Part shown: positions 1-7,557 of the stretch, piece after piece
How positions within the stretch are numbered: the stretch's first letter is position 1
Layout of the letters: each line of letters starts with the position of its first letter
Assembly: GCA_024231375.1 (NCBI GenBank)
Contig: JAAEQP010001555.1
Location: 1 to 21,844, forward strand
Length of the DNA stretch: 21,844 bases
Source of the DNA: a bacterium
GTDB taxonomy: Bacteria; Hydrogenedentota; Hydrogenedentia; Hydrogenedentiales; SLHB01
Direction of reading: 5' to 3'
The notes under the pieces: model-generated
What the model saw: the letters and a program-made list of their open reading frames with translations, nothing else
What the model was told of the DNA's origin: nothing
The model's database searches: none
Translations under genes and position numbers: made by a program

Positions 1-213
1 CTGTTGACGTATGTCATCGAGACCAGCGACGTCCCTCTGCGACTGAGCCTGACCCGCTCGAACCGGGCGGCCAGGACGCTGTACGAGAGTCTGGGCTTCG
101 AGGTGACCGAAGCGTTTGAGGGAAAGATGTACGGGCGCGCCATTCCGGCTATGCGGATGGTGTTGAGAAGAGAAGCCGACGGGGACACAGATCATGTTCC
201 TCAAGGGCGCTAG
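1..213 (+). CDS. GNAT family N-acetyltransferase, C-terminal fragment (5' end outside window)
   Basis: The reading frame is open from the first base and stops at TAG 211-213, so this is the 3' end of a gene that begins to the left. The visible 70 residues contain RLSLTRSNRAARTLYESLGF, the motif B region typical of the C-terminal half of GNAT acetyltransferases (x-N-x-x-A-x-x-L-Y-x-x-x-G-F). There a helix packs against acetyl-CoA and the final strands follow. GNAT enzymes transfer an acetyl group from acetyl-CoA to an amine; the substrate cannot be told from this part. It lies 14 bases upstream of a second GNAT gene on the same strand, so the two may be co-transcribed. The TTG at base 4 is an internal codon, not a credible start. 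Confidence 0.75.
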   Translation: MLTYVIETSDVPLRLSLTRSNRAARTLYESLGFEVTEAFEGKMYGRAIPAMRMVLRREADGDTDHVPQGR

Positions 214-227
214 GCTGGGATGATCGA

Positions 228-722
228 ATGGATCTCGTCAGAGATGAAGACCTTACCGAAGACGATGCGCGTCAACTGAGCTTCCTCTATGATGCCTGCT
301 TCGGCGGCATGAGGTTCTCCGAAAGCCCCAGGTCGACCCTGCGATGCATCTGGCGGAACGCGGGCGCCATTCTTGCCCACGCGGCGGCATCGGTGCGTCA
401 AGTCGACCTACACACTGAGCTTGCAGACGTGGCCGTCCTGGGGTTTGTGTGCGTGCATCCCGGCCATCGGGGACGGCATCTGGGGCGCGAGGTCGTCAAT
501 GACCTGCACGGGGCCCTGGACATGCCGTTTCTCCTCAACGGCGGCAAATCTCTTGTTCCGTACTATGCCAAGCTTGGATACGTTGCGATAGCCTCCGAGG
601 CGAGCTACCTTCACGGGGGGGTGATCGAGATGGATCGAGATCCCGTGATGCTATTCCCCAACGGGCGGCCGGTGTCGCTGGAGATGCGGTCCGATCCGAT
701 CCATTTCGGCCCCGATTTCTGA
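228..722 (+). CDS. GNAT family N-acetyltransferase
   Basis: This is a 164-residue protein, a normal length for a single GNAT domain. The acetyl-CoA pyrophosphate loop (motif A) is visible near residues 76-87 as HPGHRGRHLGRE, which fits R/Q-x-x-G-x-G/A with Leu at the last Gly/Ala position. It follows the strand AVLGFVCV. A later segment, GGKSLVPYYAKLGY, fits motif B with the tyrosine that acts as general acid in many members. The ATG at 228 follows a weak GGGA at 217-220, eight bases or so upstream. The gene starts 14 bases after the preceding GNAT fragment, suggesting a two-gene unit. The acceptor substrate (small molecule, antibiotic, peptide or protein N-terminus) is unknown. Confidence 0.8.
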   Translation: MDLVRDEDLTEDDARQLSFLYDACFGGMRFSESPRSTLRCIWRNAGAILAHAAASVRQVDLHTELADVAVLGFVCVHPGHRGRHLGREVVNDLHGALDMPFLLNGGKSLVPYYAKLGYVAIASEASYLHGGVIEMDRDPVMLFPNGRPVSLEMRSDPIHFGPDF

Positions 723-723
723 C

Positions 724-744
724 GGGCGGGGCCCTCGCCCGCCC
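724..744 (+). terminator. Stem-loop directly after the GNAT stop codon
   Basis: GGGCGGG (724-730) pairs perfectly with CCCGCCC (738-744) around a 7-base loop, two bases after the TGA stop. There is no T-run after it, so it is not a textbook intrinsic terminator. It may still act as a 3' mRNA-protecting hairpin or a weak terminator. Confidence 0.3.
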
Positions 745-806
745 ACCGGATGGCGCGGTTGACCGCTTGCTGTGCGGCACCGTCGCAAAATGGGCAAGGA
801 GACACG

Positions 807-938
807 ATGCACCCCGACACGGCCCTATGGCACGACCTCCGCGCGCTCGTGCTCGGCGACGGCGCGCAGCTCTATGATGTGTGCATCGCCGCGTGTCCGT
901 GGACGATGGGGTATGTGGCACGGGAGGCGGCGGGATAG
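807..938 (+). CDS. Short hypothetical ORF (43 aa), possibly the truncated head of a longer gene
   Basis: ATG at 807 is preceded by AAGGAG (796-801) with a 5-base spacer, a better ribosome binding site than several clear genes here have. The 43 codons show strong G/C preference at the third position, as real genes in this window do. The peptide starts MHPDTALWHDLRAL and includes an Ile-Ala-Ala-Cys-Pro-Trp stretch. I recognise no family and see no signal peptide or membrane helix. The ORF ends at TAG 936-938, about ten bases before a dispersed repeat, so a repeat insertion may have cut a longer gene short. It could also be a chance ORF. Confidence 0.3.
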   Translation: MHPDTALWHDLRALVLGDGAQLYDVCIAACPWTMGYVAREAAG

Positions 939-948
939 AACGAGACGC

Positions 949-996
949 GGCAACGCTCTGCGGACCTCTGCGTCCTTGGCGTCTCTGCGTTGAATC
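949..996 (+). repeat. Dispersed 'CTCTGCG' repeat
   Basis: The tract contains three imperfect copies of a CTCTGCG(T/G) unit: CTCTGCGGAC, CTCTGCGTCC and GTCTCTGCGTTGAATC. On the minus strand it reads in one frame as NAETPRTQRSAE. From memory, this string and its relatives recur as spurious peptides in Cyanobacteria, Planctomycetota and other phyla, because the DNA repeat is widespread. It sits between the short ORF and the promoter of apbE. Function is unknown. Confidence 0.55.
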
Positions 997-1028
997 TTCG
1001 CCACTCCACTGCCGACCTTCCCGGCTGT

Positions 1029-1057
1029 TTGCGGTGTCGTGAGCGGGGTGCTAGACT
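1029..1057 (+). promoter_or_regulatory. Sigma-70-like promoter for apbE
   Basis: TTGCGG (1029-1034), a 17-base spacer, then TAGACT (1052-1057) preceded by TGC, which gives an extended -10. The predicted start of transcription is near 1064, leaving a leader of about 25 bases with GGAGG at 1077-1081. The -35 matches consensus at only three positions; the -10 is better. Confidence 0.45.
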
Positions 1058-1088
1058 CGGAGGGTTCAGTGTAGCCGGAGGTTTCATG

Positions 1089-2249
1089 ATGAATACCGTG
1101 CAAGAGGCCGTGAAGATGGGCAAGGCATGTTGCCTGCCTGCGCTGATTGTGATTCTGTTCGCCTGTGGCGGCCCCGCGCCGCAAGAGCCGACCACTCCCC
1201 CACTCCCAGAACAGACCGATCCGCAACCTGAAGCACCGACTCCCGATTCCTCCGATCAGTCGGCTCCGACCGATCACTCCGACCAGCCCGAGCCCGCTCA
1301 CGAGACCTTCATGCACCGGGCCATGGGTACCCAGTTTGAGTTCACCTTGTACGCCCGCGAGGGCGATACAAGCACGGGCGACCTCGCTGCAATCGCCGAA
1401 CAGGCCTTTGCGGCCGTGGACGCACTCGAAGGCCGCATCAGCCGCTACCAGCCCACGAGCCAGCTCACCTATCTCAACAACCACGCCGCCGAAAAGGCCG
1501 TGCGCGTCGCGCCCGACATTCGGGACCTGCTGGTGTTCGTGAAGAAGATGTACGAAGAGACGGACGGCGCCTTCGACCCGACAGTGGGGCCACTCATCAA
1601 ATTGTGGGGATTCTACAAGGGCGAAGGGCGTCTGCCGACGCAAGACGAACTGGACAAAGCGCTTGCCTCGGTGGGGATGGACAAGGTAGCGATCAACGCC
1701 GACGAACGGACGGCTGAATTTCTCGTGGATGGCATGATGTTGGATTTTGGCGGAATCGGCAAGGGATTGGCCCTGGACAAGGCAGCGCAAGTGCTACGCA
1801 ACTATGGCGTTACGCGCGGAATCCTGCACGTCGGCACCAGCACGGTCCTGGCCATCGGAGCGCCCCCTGGTGAATCCGGCTGGACAGTGCGTATCCGGGA
1901 CCCGTATAATAACGAGCGGTATATAGACGAAGTGATTCTGAAAGATGAGTCACTTTCGACATCCGGGAGCTACGAGAAGTTCTTCGAACTGGATGGCAAA
2001 GAGTATTGCCACATCTTCGATCCCCGGACGGGCAACCCGGTACAGGGAACGCTGAGCGTGACGGCCATCGCGAAAGATGGCACGACAAGCGACGCGCTAA
2101 GCACCTCGTTCTTCGTGATGGGCGAGGACAAGGCCCGTGACTATTGCCAACAACACCCGGAAGTCCGGGCCGTTTTCGTGCCCATTCCGGTGGACAGTGA
2201 ACCAGAGGCGCGGCGGATCGAGTTTCCCGCCCAGGAGGAGCAACCATGA
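1089..2249 (+). CDS. apbE: FAD:protein FMN transferase (ApbE), lipoprotein form
   Basis: ApbE moves FMN from FAD to a Thr/Ser of a periplasmic electron-transfer protein. This copy has a lipoprotein signal (hydrophobic CLPALIVILFAC, lipid Cys near residue 26) and then a Pro/Glu/Asp-rich linker of about 45 residues, so it should be tethered at the periplasmic face. Family motifs appear in order: RAMGTQFEF, SRYQPTSQLTYLN, DPTVGPLIKLWGF, LDFGGIGKGLALDKAA (about 219-234), STSGSYEKFF, HIFDPRTG (about 308) and GTTSDALSTSFF, with the metal-binding Asp/Thr pair. The usual GGD after motif GGI reads GTS here. Two adjacent ATGs (1086, 1089) compete; 1089 has the better 7-base distance from GGAGG. Its stop overlaps the next start as ATGA, so translation is coupled with the oxidoreductase. 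The target flavoprotein is not evident in this window. Confidence 0.93.
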   Translation: MNTVQEAVKMGKACCLPALIVILFACGGPAPQEPTTPPLPEQTDPQPEAPTPDSSDQSAPTDHSDQPEPAHETFMHRAMGTQFEFTLYAREGDTSTGDLAAIAEQAFAAVDALEGRISRYQPTSQLTYLNNHAAEKAVRVAPDIRDLLVFVKKMYEETDGAFDPTVGPLIKLWGFYKGEGRLPTQDELDKALASVGMDKVAINADERTAEFLVDGMMLDFGGIGKGLALDKAAQVLRNYGVTRGILHVGTSTVLAIGAPPGESGWTVRIRDPYNNERYIDEVILKDESLSTSGSYEKFFELDGKEYCHIFDPRTGNPVQGTLSVTAIAKDGTTSDALSTSFFVMGEDKARDYCQQHPEVRAVFVPIPVDSEPEARRIEFPAQEEQP

Positions 2250-3667
2250 GTAACGATGTTTCGCGGCGTAATTTCATGAAGACAGCGGGTACGGCCGCTG
2301 GCGTGGCCATCGCGGCGTCCTCGCCCCTCTCGTACGCCAAGAACGAGAAGGTGCGGGTGGCGAGCATCGGTACCGGCGGCCAGGGCGGATTCCACCTGTA
2401 CGAAGGTCTCTCCCGCTCGGAGAACATTGAAGTCGTGGCCGTGTGCGACGTGTACACGCCGCACTTGGATGCCGGCTACAATCATGCGGGCGGCGGCGAC
2501 GTCAAGAAGTACATGAACTACAAAGAGATGCTGGATTGGGGCGAGTTCGACGCGGTCGTCGTATCCACCCCGCTCAACACGCACCATGACATTTCGTGGG
2601 ACTGCCTCGACGCGGGTAAGTACGTGTTCTGCGAAAAGACCATGTGCTACAGCATCGAGGACTCGCGCGACTTGGTCCAGAAGGCCCACGACATGGGTCT
2701 GTTTCTCCAGGTCGGCCACCAGCGCCGCTACAATCCCACGTACAACAAAGCCATGCAGATGGCGCGCGACGGCGTCATCGGCCGCATCAACCATATCGAC
2801 GCCCAGTGGCACCGCAACAACGAGTGGCGCCGCCCGACCCCGACGCGTCCGCTGACGGCGGAAGAGCAGAAGTACATCAAGGACATGGAACGCCACTACA
2901 ACTGGCGCCTGTACCGCGAGACGTCCGGCGGTCTGATGACCGAGTTGGCGACACACGCGCTGGACGTGGTGAACTGGGTCATGGACGCCAACCCGACGAA
3001 GGTCTGCGCCTACGGCGGTCTGGACTACTGGCGCGACGGCCGCGAGGTGTTCGACAACGTCAACCTCGTGTACGAATATGAGGTCACCCCGGACTGTGCC
3101 GCGTACTACGCCCTTGAAGACAAGGAACTCCGCGGCAGCCTCGACAAGCATGTGGACGAGGTCAACGCGCCGTACACGGTGCGTGTGGTGTACTCGAGCA
3201 TCACGGCCAACGCCCAGAAGGGCGCCTCGGAATCCATCCAGGGCGACAAGGGCACGTTCAAGCTCACCGAATTGGGCAGCCGCCTCTACCCCGAGGCCAC
3301 GGCCGACCTGGAATGGTTGGACGACGCCCACAAGGACGAGAACGAAGACAACGCCGTTATCATCACCACGGGCGGTACGCTGCACCTGAACAACCAGGCC
3401 TTGAACCGCAGCAAGCCCTTCACGGTGAACACGGACAAGTCGGTCGACCAGATTCAGTTCGAGGCTTTCGCCAAGGACATCCAGGAGAAGGGTACGCCCA
3501 AGGCCAACGCCATGGTCGGCCTGAAATCGGCAGTGACGGGTCTTGCGGGAATGATCGCCATCCGCCGCGCGGCCGAAGGCGGCAACCCCGAAGTGAAGAT
3601 CGACCCGGCGTGGTACGAATTCGATTTCGAGACCGACGACACGTCGCGCTACGACATCCTCGCGTAG
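2246..3667 (+). CDS. Tat-exported Gfo/Idh/MocA family oxidoreductase
   Basis: This is a 473-residue NAD(P)-dependent dehydrogenase-type protein. It opens with a twin-arginine signal (SRRNFMKTAG, then a weakly hydrophobic Ala/Gly-rich stretch ending near SYA), so it is probably folded with its cofactor before export, as in glucose-fructose oxidoreductase. A Rossmann fold follows: VRVASIGTGGQGG at about 37-48 and EVVAVCD at 62-68. The family's E-K-P loop appears as CEKTMCYS (about 129-136), with Thr for Pro. The C-terminal alpha/beta domain includes GGLMTELATHALDVVNWV, where the His-containing helix lines the substrate site in relatives. AGGAGG at 2233-2238 lies 7 bases before the ATG. The start overlaps the apbE stop, and a strong terminator follows, so the two genes form one unit. 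The substrate is presumably a sugar or cyclitol but is not determinable. Confidence 0.9.
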   Translation: MSNDVSRRNFMKTAGTAAGVAIAASSPLSYAKNEKVRVASIGTGGQGGFHLYEGLSRSENIEVVAVCDVYTPHLDAGYNHAGGGDVKKYMNYKEMLDWGEFDAVVVSTPLNTHHDISWDCLDAGKYVFCEKTMCYSIEDSRDLVQKAHDMGLFLQVGHQRRYNPTYNKAMQMARDGVIGRINHIDAQWHRNNEWRRPTPTRPLTAEEQKYIKDMERHYNWRLYRETSGGLMTELATHALDVVNWVMDANPTKVCAYGGLDYWRDGREVFDNVNLVYEYEVTPDCAAYYALEDKELRGSLDKHVDEVNAPYTVRVVYSSITANAQKGASESIQGDKGTFKLTELGSRLYPEATADLEWLDDAHKDENEDNAVIITTGGTLHLNNQALNRSKPFTVNTDKSVDQIQFEAFAKDIQEKGTPKANAMVGLKSAVTGLAGMIAIRRAAEGGNPEVKIDPAWYEFDFETDDTSRYDILA

Positions 3668-3711
3668 TGTGGCCCGTAGCGGCATGGGCCGCTTCTTGAC
3701 CTAGTGACGAC

Positions 3712-3749
3712 ATCCGACGCGGGCGCACAGGCGCCCGCGGCGGATTTTT
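3712..3749 (+). terminator. Rho-independent terminator after the apbE-oxidoreductase unit
   Basis: A 15-base-pair stem with one mismatch (ATCCGACGCGGGCGC against GCGCCCGCGGCGGAT) closes an ACAG loop and runs straight into TTTTT (3745-3749). It lies 44 bases after the oxidoreductase stop codon. Confidence 0.85.
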
Positions 3750-3754
3750 GCCCA

Positions 3755-3779
3755 CCGCGGACGGGGGGCCTGTCCGCGG
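3755..3779 (+). other. Second perfect inverted repeat behind the terminator
   Basis: CCGCGGAC (3755-3762) and GTCCGCGG (3772-3779) form a perfect 8-base-pair arm pair around a GC-rich 9-base loop, five bases after the terminator's T-run. No T-run follows. It could be a backup terminator, a protein-binding palindrome or part of the leader of the cytochrome gene. The remaining 180 bases to that gene show no convincing -35/-10 pair. Confidence 0.4.
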
Positions 3780-3959
3780 CAGGCTGAGCGACAAACCCGC
3801 CTGAGCAAGGTGCGCTCTCAGAACAGCTTCTGACACGCCTGCTTTGGGTGCCGGTGCCGGGGGAGTCCCCAGATCGGCAGTGGGGACGAACTGCGCGCGG
3901 ATTCGGCTTCGGTGGCCGGGCCGCACCGGATAAGCCTACTTAAGAAAGGCATAGGACGC

Positions 3960-6900
3960 ATGAGAAAGGTAGCTCTTCTTGCCCTGGTTGTGATCGGGGC
4001 GGCAACGTTGGGAGGTCTCACGGCCTCGGCACAGACACCCGCCAGCGCGGACGCGCCCGAAGGCGTTCGGTCTCTCGTCAGAGACCTCGAACGCTACGTC
4101 GGACGGGAGTTGACGAAGGACAAGCGCGCGGCCACGGTGGACATCAACTGGTTGCTGCCTCAAGCATGCCCGCCTTTCTACCTGCGCGACGAAGAGGGCC
4201 GCATCATCGACCCGACGGTCGATCCCGAAGTCAGCACGCCGGTCAGCATCTACCAGACGTGCATGAAGTGCAAAGAAACCCACGACCCCAACAAGGTGCT
4301 CGGCGGGTATCACTTCCAGATGGGATTCGACGAGCTGTACGACCACACACGGACCGGCGAGCCCATCTCGTTGGACAAGAGCCCCGGCTTCTACGGCAAG
4401 TGGCAATGCTTGTATCAGCGGGAACTGGCGCCGAAACAGTTCTCCGACCCCGACGACATTGACATGACGGCTTTCGAATGGGTGACCAGCTGCGCCGTAT
4501 GCCATCCCGGCGGCGGCCCCGGCGTGTTCGACCGTGGCGGACGCCGCTACGACCAGGTCCAATCCGAAGAGCCGCTCATCTCCACCTACCAGTATGACGG
4601 CGACTATTGGGAAGCCAAGTGGCACAAAAGCGGCGTCCTTGAGGTGGATTGTCTCATCTGCCACATGAAGGGCTACGAGTATTCACAGCGCGCCCAGCAG
4701 ATCAAGAAAGAAAATTTCCGTTGGGCGGCCACCGAAGCCGCCGGTTTCGGCAACGTTGAAGGCGCCGTGAAAGACGGCGACCGTCCTTCGGTCAAGTACA
4801 ACACCAACCTGTTCCGGGCGGACGGCAAGGTCCACCTGGAAATTCAGCGGCCCGACGACACGTCCTGCATGTTCTGCCACACCATGTCCGGTGTTCAGAA
4901 GCGCGGCACGGCTTGGCACACCCAGTACCTGCAGGATGTCCACACCGACATCGGCATTGGATGCACGGATTGCCACGTGGGCGACATCCGACACAACTTC
5001 GCCAAGGGCAATTCGTCGAACCAGACCGTGCGCGACGATCTCGACAACAGCATGTTGTCCTGTAAGGAGTGCCATTACGAAACGCACGACTACGGCGCGC
5101 CCGACTACGACCACCCCGGCATCCCGCCGATTCACTTCGAGCGCATGGAATGCACGTCGTGCCACATCTCGCGGCGTCCCTTCGCCATGGCACGCGTAGT
5201 CGATTCACTCACAGGCAAGGTGATCGAACTCTCGAACGCCAGCAGCCTGGAACCCTTCGAGAACGCCAAGTTCGGCGCGCTCTGGGGCATCGTGGACTTC
5301 CGCGAAGACACCTATCTGCGTCCCTTCACAGCGGACCAGATAGCGGCGGCCGCCAGCATCACCATTGCCGGCGACTCGCCCCTCCGCGAGGCCTTCCTCA
5401 ACGAAGACGGCGCATGCCGGCTTCCGGATGGCGCATTTGAAGTGGCTTCCGTCATGGACGACGGCGCAACGGTGGCGTTGGCCGATTCGCGCGACAAGCG
5501 TGCGCTGATGCTGCTGGCCCTGGAGCAGGTCGTGAAGCCCGCCGAAGGCGAGGAAGTGGCCTGCCTGTTCCGCGGCGCCGCGTACCGCATCCTGAAGGGC
5601 AAGATGCTGTCCATCGACACCAGCCTTCAGCCCCGGCGCGTGGGCCAGATCGAGGATTACCCGGTAACGCACATGATGCGTACCGTGGACGGCAAGGACG
5701 TCATCGAGTCCGCCGGTTACCAGATGGGCGTCTACTGGGCCTTCGAGCAGAACGGCGAGATTCGTCCGCTCTTCCCGCGCGACATGCAGGCCGCATGGGA
5801 CTGGCTTGAAGAGCGGCGTCAGCCTCCGGCGAAGGGTGAAGACGGCGACGTCACCTACGTGCTGTACCGGTACCCGGCCTCGCCGGCCGGCGTTGCAGAG
5901 GTCGTGCCCCACGGCGACCCCGCGACTGCGGTCGACAAAGATAGCACGATGGGCTATCTCCGGGCGCTCGCTGGCCGCATGGCGCAGTACCGCAAGGACG
6001 ACATCCAGCCCGTCACCGTATGGGACGACAACAACGACGTCTGGCCCGAGGTCAACACTGAAGAGGAAATGGGCACCATCGCGTGGGCCATTTCCCAGAC
6101 CATGGGACGGTTGGACAAGGGCGAAGAAGGGCGCGGCCCGGTCACGCTCTACTACGTCAAGGGCTTGCAGGCGTACAAAGTAACCCTCAACAATCCCGAA
6201 GACCTTTACGGTATTCCGCGTACCGAGTTGCCGAAGCTGGACGACACCAAACCCTACTTCGGCATGAACAAGCTGGGATGGCGCAACAAGAAGTGGGCCA
6301 CCATGGACGTGCGCACCACCCAACTCAACTTCGCGGTCGAGACCTTCGACGTGGACTCGCAGCCGCAACTGGCGGCGCTGGTCCAATATCTGCCGTGGAG
6401 CATGTCGCATGGCGTGGAGCCGAGCGGGTTCGCGTTGGGCGCCAATGGATGCACCGACTGCCACTCCATGGATTCCGACTTCTTCTTCGCCAAGGTCATG
6501 ACCGACCCCTTCGACGAAGAAGGGAAGGCGTCGGGCGTGGCGAACTACGAGCTTCTGGGGTACGACATCGATTCACTGCGGGCCGCCGCATGGCGCGAAC
6601 AGTGGCTCAAGCCCTATAGCCTGTGGATTGTGCTTCTCGTGCTCGCGGCGATTGCCATCCATTTCGCCATCTTCGGCAACAAGAGCGGCAGCGAAGAATA
6701 CGTCGCAGACACGCTCCGGTTCTCGTTCATCGAACGCATGGGCCACCTCGTCTTGATGACGTCCGTGACCTACCTGGCCGTGACCGGGTTCTGCTACCTG
6801 CTGGGCATCAACGACCCGCTGGGCGCGTGCTCGCGCACCATCCATGCCTTGGTCGGGTACGTGGCGGCCGCTGGCGTCGTGATTGCGTTCGTGCGGTGGG

Positions 6901-7280
6901 CGGCCGAGATGCTGCCGCAGAAGGGCGATCTCACGTGGCTCATGCATATGGGCGGCTACCTGGGTGGCAAAGGCCACTGGCCGGCCCACAAGTTCAACGC
7001 GGGCCAGAAGATCCTCTTCTGGAAGGTCGTGGGCATCATGGGCGTCCTCATCGCGACCGGTATCATCATGGGCCTCAACCGCGGCGAACGGTTCCCGATG
7101 CAGGGTCTCGTATACTTCCTGCACGACGCCGCCGCGCTCATCATGATTCTGCTGTTGCTTGGCCACTTCTACCTGGGCGTGGTCGTCAATCCGCACAGCG
7201 TGCGGAGCCTCTTCGGCGGCATCGTCAGCGCCAAATGGGCCAAGGAACATCACCCCAATTGGAAAGGCGCCAAACGGTAG
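3960..7280 (+). CDS. Octahaem c-type cytochrome fused to an FdnI-like cytochrome b membrane domain
   Basis: This 1,106-residue protein likely passes electrons between the quinone pool and periplasmic haems. Start 3960 gives a clean Sec signal (MRKVALLALVVIGAATLGGL, cleavage near ASA-QTP), with AAGG 10 bases upstream. Haem motifs: CMKCK at about residue 101, then CxxCH at about 178, 231, 303, 335, 368, 398 and 831. The 430-residue haem-free stretch before the last motif is unrecognised. A helix near 883-905 anchors the chain. Four more helices resemble formate dehydrogenase gamma subunit FdnI, including HKFNAGQKILFWK. The four expected haem b ligands are present: His929, His962, His1055 and His1069, the last pair 14 apart as in FdnI. 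The plan resembles Geobacter CbcL, which is much smaller. CxxCK as first haem is the NrfA catalytic arrangement, but nitrite reduction is unproven. No FMN attachment motif was seen. Confidence 0.9.
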   Translation: MRKVALLALVVIGAATLGGLTASAQTPASADAPEGVRSLVRDLERYVGRELTKDKRAATVDINWLLPQACPPFYLRDEEGRIIDPTVDPEVSTPVSIYQTCMKCKETHDPNKVLGGYHFQMGFDELYDHTRTGEPISLDKSPGFYGKWQCLYQRELAPKQFSDPDDIDMTAFEWVTSCAVCHPGGGPGVFDRGGRRYDQVQSEEPLISTYQYDGDYWEAKWHKSGVLEVDCLICHMKGYEYSQRAQQIKKENFRWAATEAAGFGNVEGAVKDGDRPSVKYNTNLFRADGKVHLEIQRPDDTSCMFCHTMSGVQKRGTAWHTQYLQDVHTDIGIGCTDCHVGDIRHNFAKGNSSNQTVRDDLDNSMLSCKECHYETHDYGAPDYDHPGIPPIHFERMECTSCHISRRPFAMARVVDSLTGKVIELSNASSLEPFENAKFGALWGIVDFREDTYLRPFTADQIAAAASITIAGDSPLREAFLNEDGACRLPDGAFEVASVMDDGATVALADSRDKRALMLLALEQVVKPAEGEEVACLFRGAAYRILKGKMLSIDTSLQPRRVGQIEDYPVTHMMRTVDGKDVIESAGYQMGVYWAFEQNGEIRPLFPRDMQAAWDWLEERRQPPAKGEDGDVTYVLYRYPASPAGVAEVVPHGDPATAVDKDSTMGYLRALAGRMAQYRKDDIQPVTVWDDNNDVWPEVNTEEEMGTIAWAISQTMGRLDKGEEGRGPVTLYYVKGLQAYKVTLNNPEDLYGIPRTELPKLDDTKPYFGMNKLGWRNKKWATMDVRTTQLNFAVETFDVDSQPQLAALVQYLPWSMSHGVEPSGFALGANGCTDCHSMDSDFFFAKVMTDPFDEEGKASGVANYELLGYDIDSLRAAAWREQWLKPYSLWIVLLVLAAIAIHFAIFGNKSGSEEYVADTLRFSFIERMGHLVLMTSVTYLAVTGFCYLLGINDPLGACSRTIHALVGYVAAAGVVIAFVRWAAEMLPQKGDLTWLMHMGGYLGGKGHWPAHKFNAGQKILFWKVVGIMGVLIATGIIMGLNRGERFPMQGLVYFLHDAAALIMILLLLGHFYLGVVVNPHSVRSLFGGIVSAKWAKEHHPNWKGAKR

Positions 7281-7284
7281 GACA

Positions 7285-7314
7285 TTGACACAAACGCGGT
7301 CTGTTTGATACAGT
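7285..7314 (+). promoter_or_regulatory. Promoter of tRNA-Val
   Basis: A perfect TTGACA (7285-7290), 18 bases, then TACAGT (7309-7314). The predicted transcript starts about 9 bases before the tRNA. It begins only four bases after the cytochrome stop codon, so the tRNA can be transcribed alone or by read-through. Confidence 0.55.
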
Positions 7315-7329
7315 TCCGGTTCCATAGTG

Positions 7330-7405
7330 GGCGGTTAGCTCAGGTGGTTAGAGTGCTTGCTTGACATGCAAGAGGTCACTGGTTCAAGTCCAGTACCGCC
7401 CACCA
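7330..7405 (+). tRNA. tRNA-Val (anticodon GAC)
   Basis: The full cloverleaf can be drawn. The acceptor stem GGGCGGT (7330-7336) pairs with ACCGCCC (7395-7401). The D arm is GCTC-loop-GAGT. The anticodon stem CTTGC/GCAAG encloses loop TTGACAT, giving anticodon GAC, which reads Val codon GUC. The T arm ACTGG/CCAGT encloses TTCAAGT. Discriminator A is followed by a genome-encoded CCA (7403-7405). No direct repeat of the 3' end was seen downstream, so there is no sign of an integrated element here. Confidence 0.97.
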
Positions 7406-7416
7406 CTAAACATCAT

Positions 7417-7454
7417 AGCCCCAGGGGTTTGCGAAGCAGACTCCTGGGGCTTTC
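7417..7454 (+). terminator. Rho-independent terminator of the tRNA transcript
   Basis: AGCCCCAGGGG (7417-7427) pairs with CTCCTGGGGCT (7441-7451) over 11 pairs including one G-T. The loop is 13 bases, and TTTCTT follows. It lies 11 bases after the tRNA and can also end read-through from the cytochrome gene. There is no matching T-run on the other strand, so it does not serve the minus-strand gene to the right. Confidence 0.85.
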
Positions 7455-7557
7455 TTCGTGCGGATGGCTTCGCCAGCGCCTCACCGTTGAACCCGCGGCA
7501 CATGGCGTCTATCGACTCGTCACGAGACAGCTCATTACCCATCCGTCGCTTGCGCCG

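Noticed and set aside
2141..3685. Long minus-strand ORF (514 codons) opposite the Gfo/Idh/MocA gene
   Set aside because: It is antisense to a gene with clear Tat and Rossmann motifs. Its Arg/Val/His-rich composition is typical of a high-GC shadow frame.
5205..6464. Minus-strand ORF (419 codons) inside the cytochrome gene
   Set aside because: It is a shadow of the cytochrome coding strand, with no ribosome binding site, no family motif and biased composition.
3960..7280. The cytochrome as the flavinylation target of ApbE
   Set aside because: No D-x-x-[ST]-G-A-[ST] motif was found on reading the protein. The strong terminator at 3712-3749 also separates the two units.
7330..7454. tRNA-Val as an integration site for a genomic island
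   Set aside because: No duplicate of the tRNA 3' end and no integrase gene were seen. A normal terminator follows directly.
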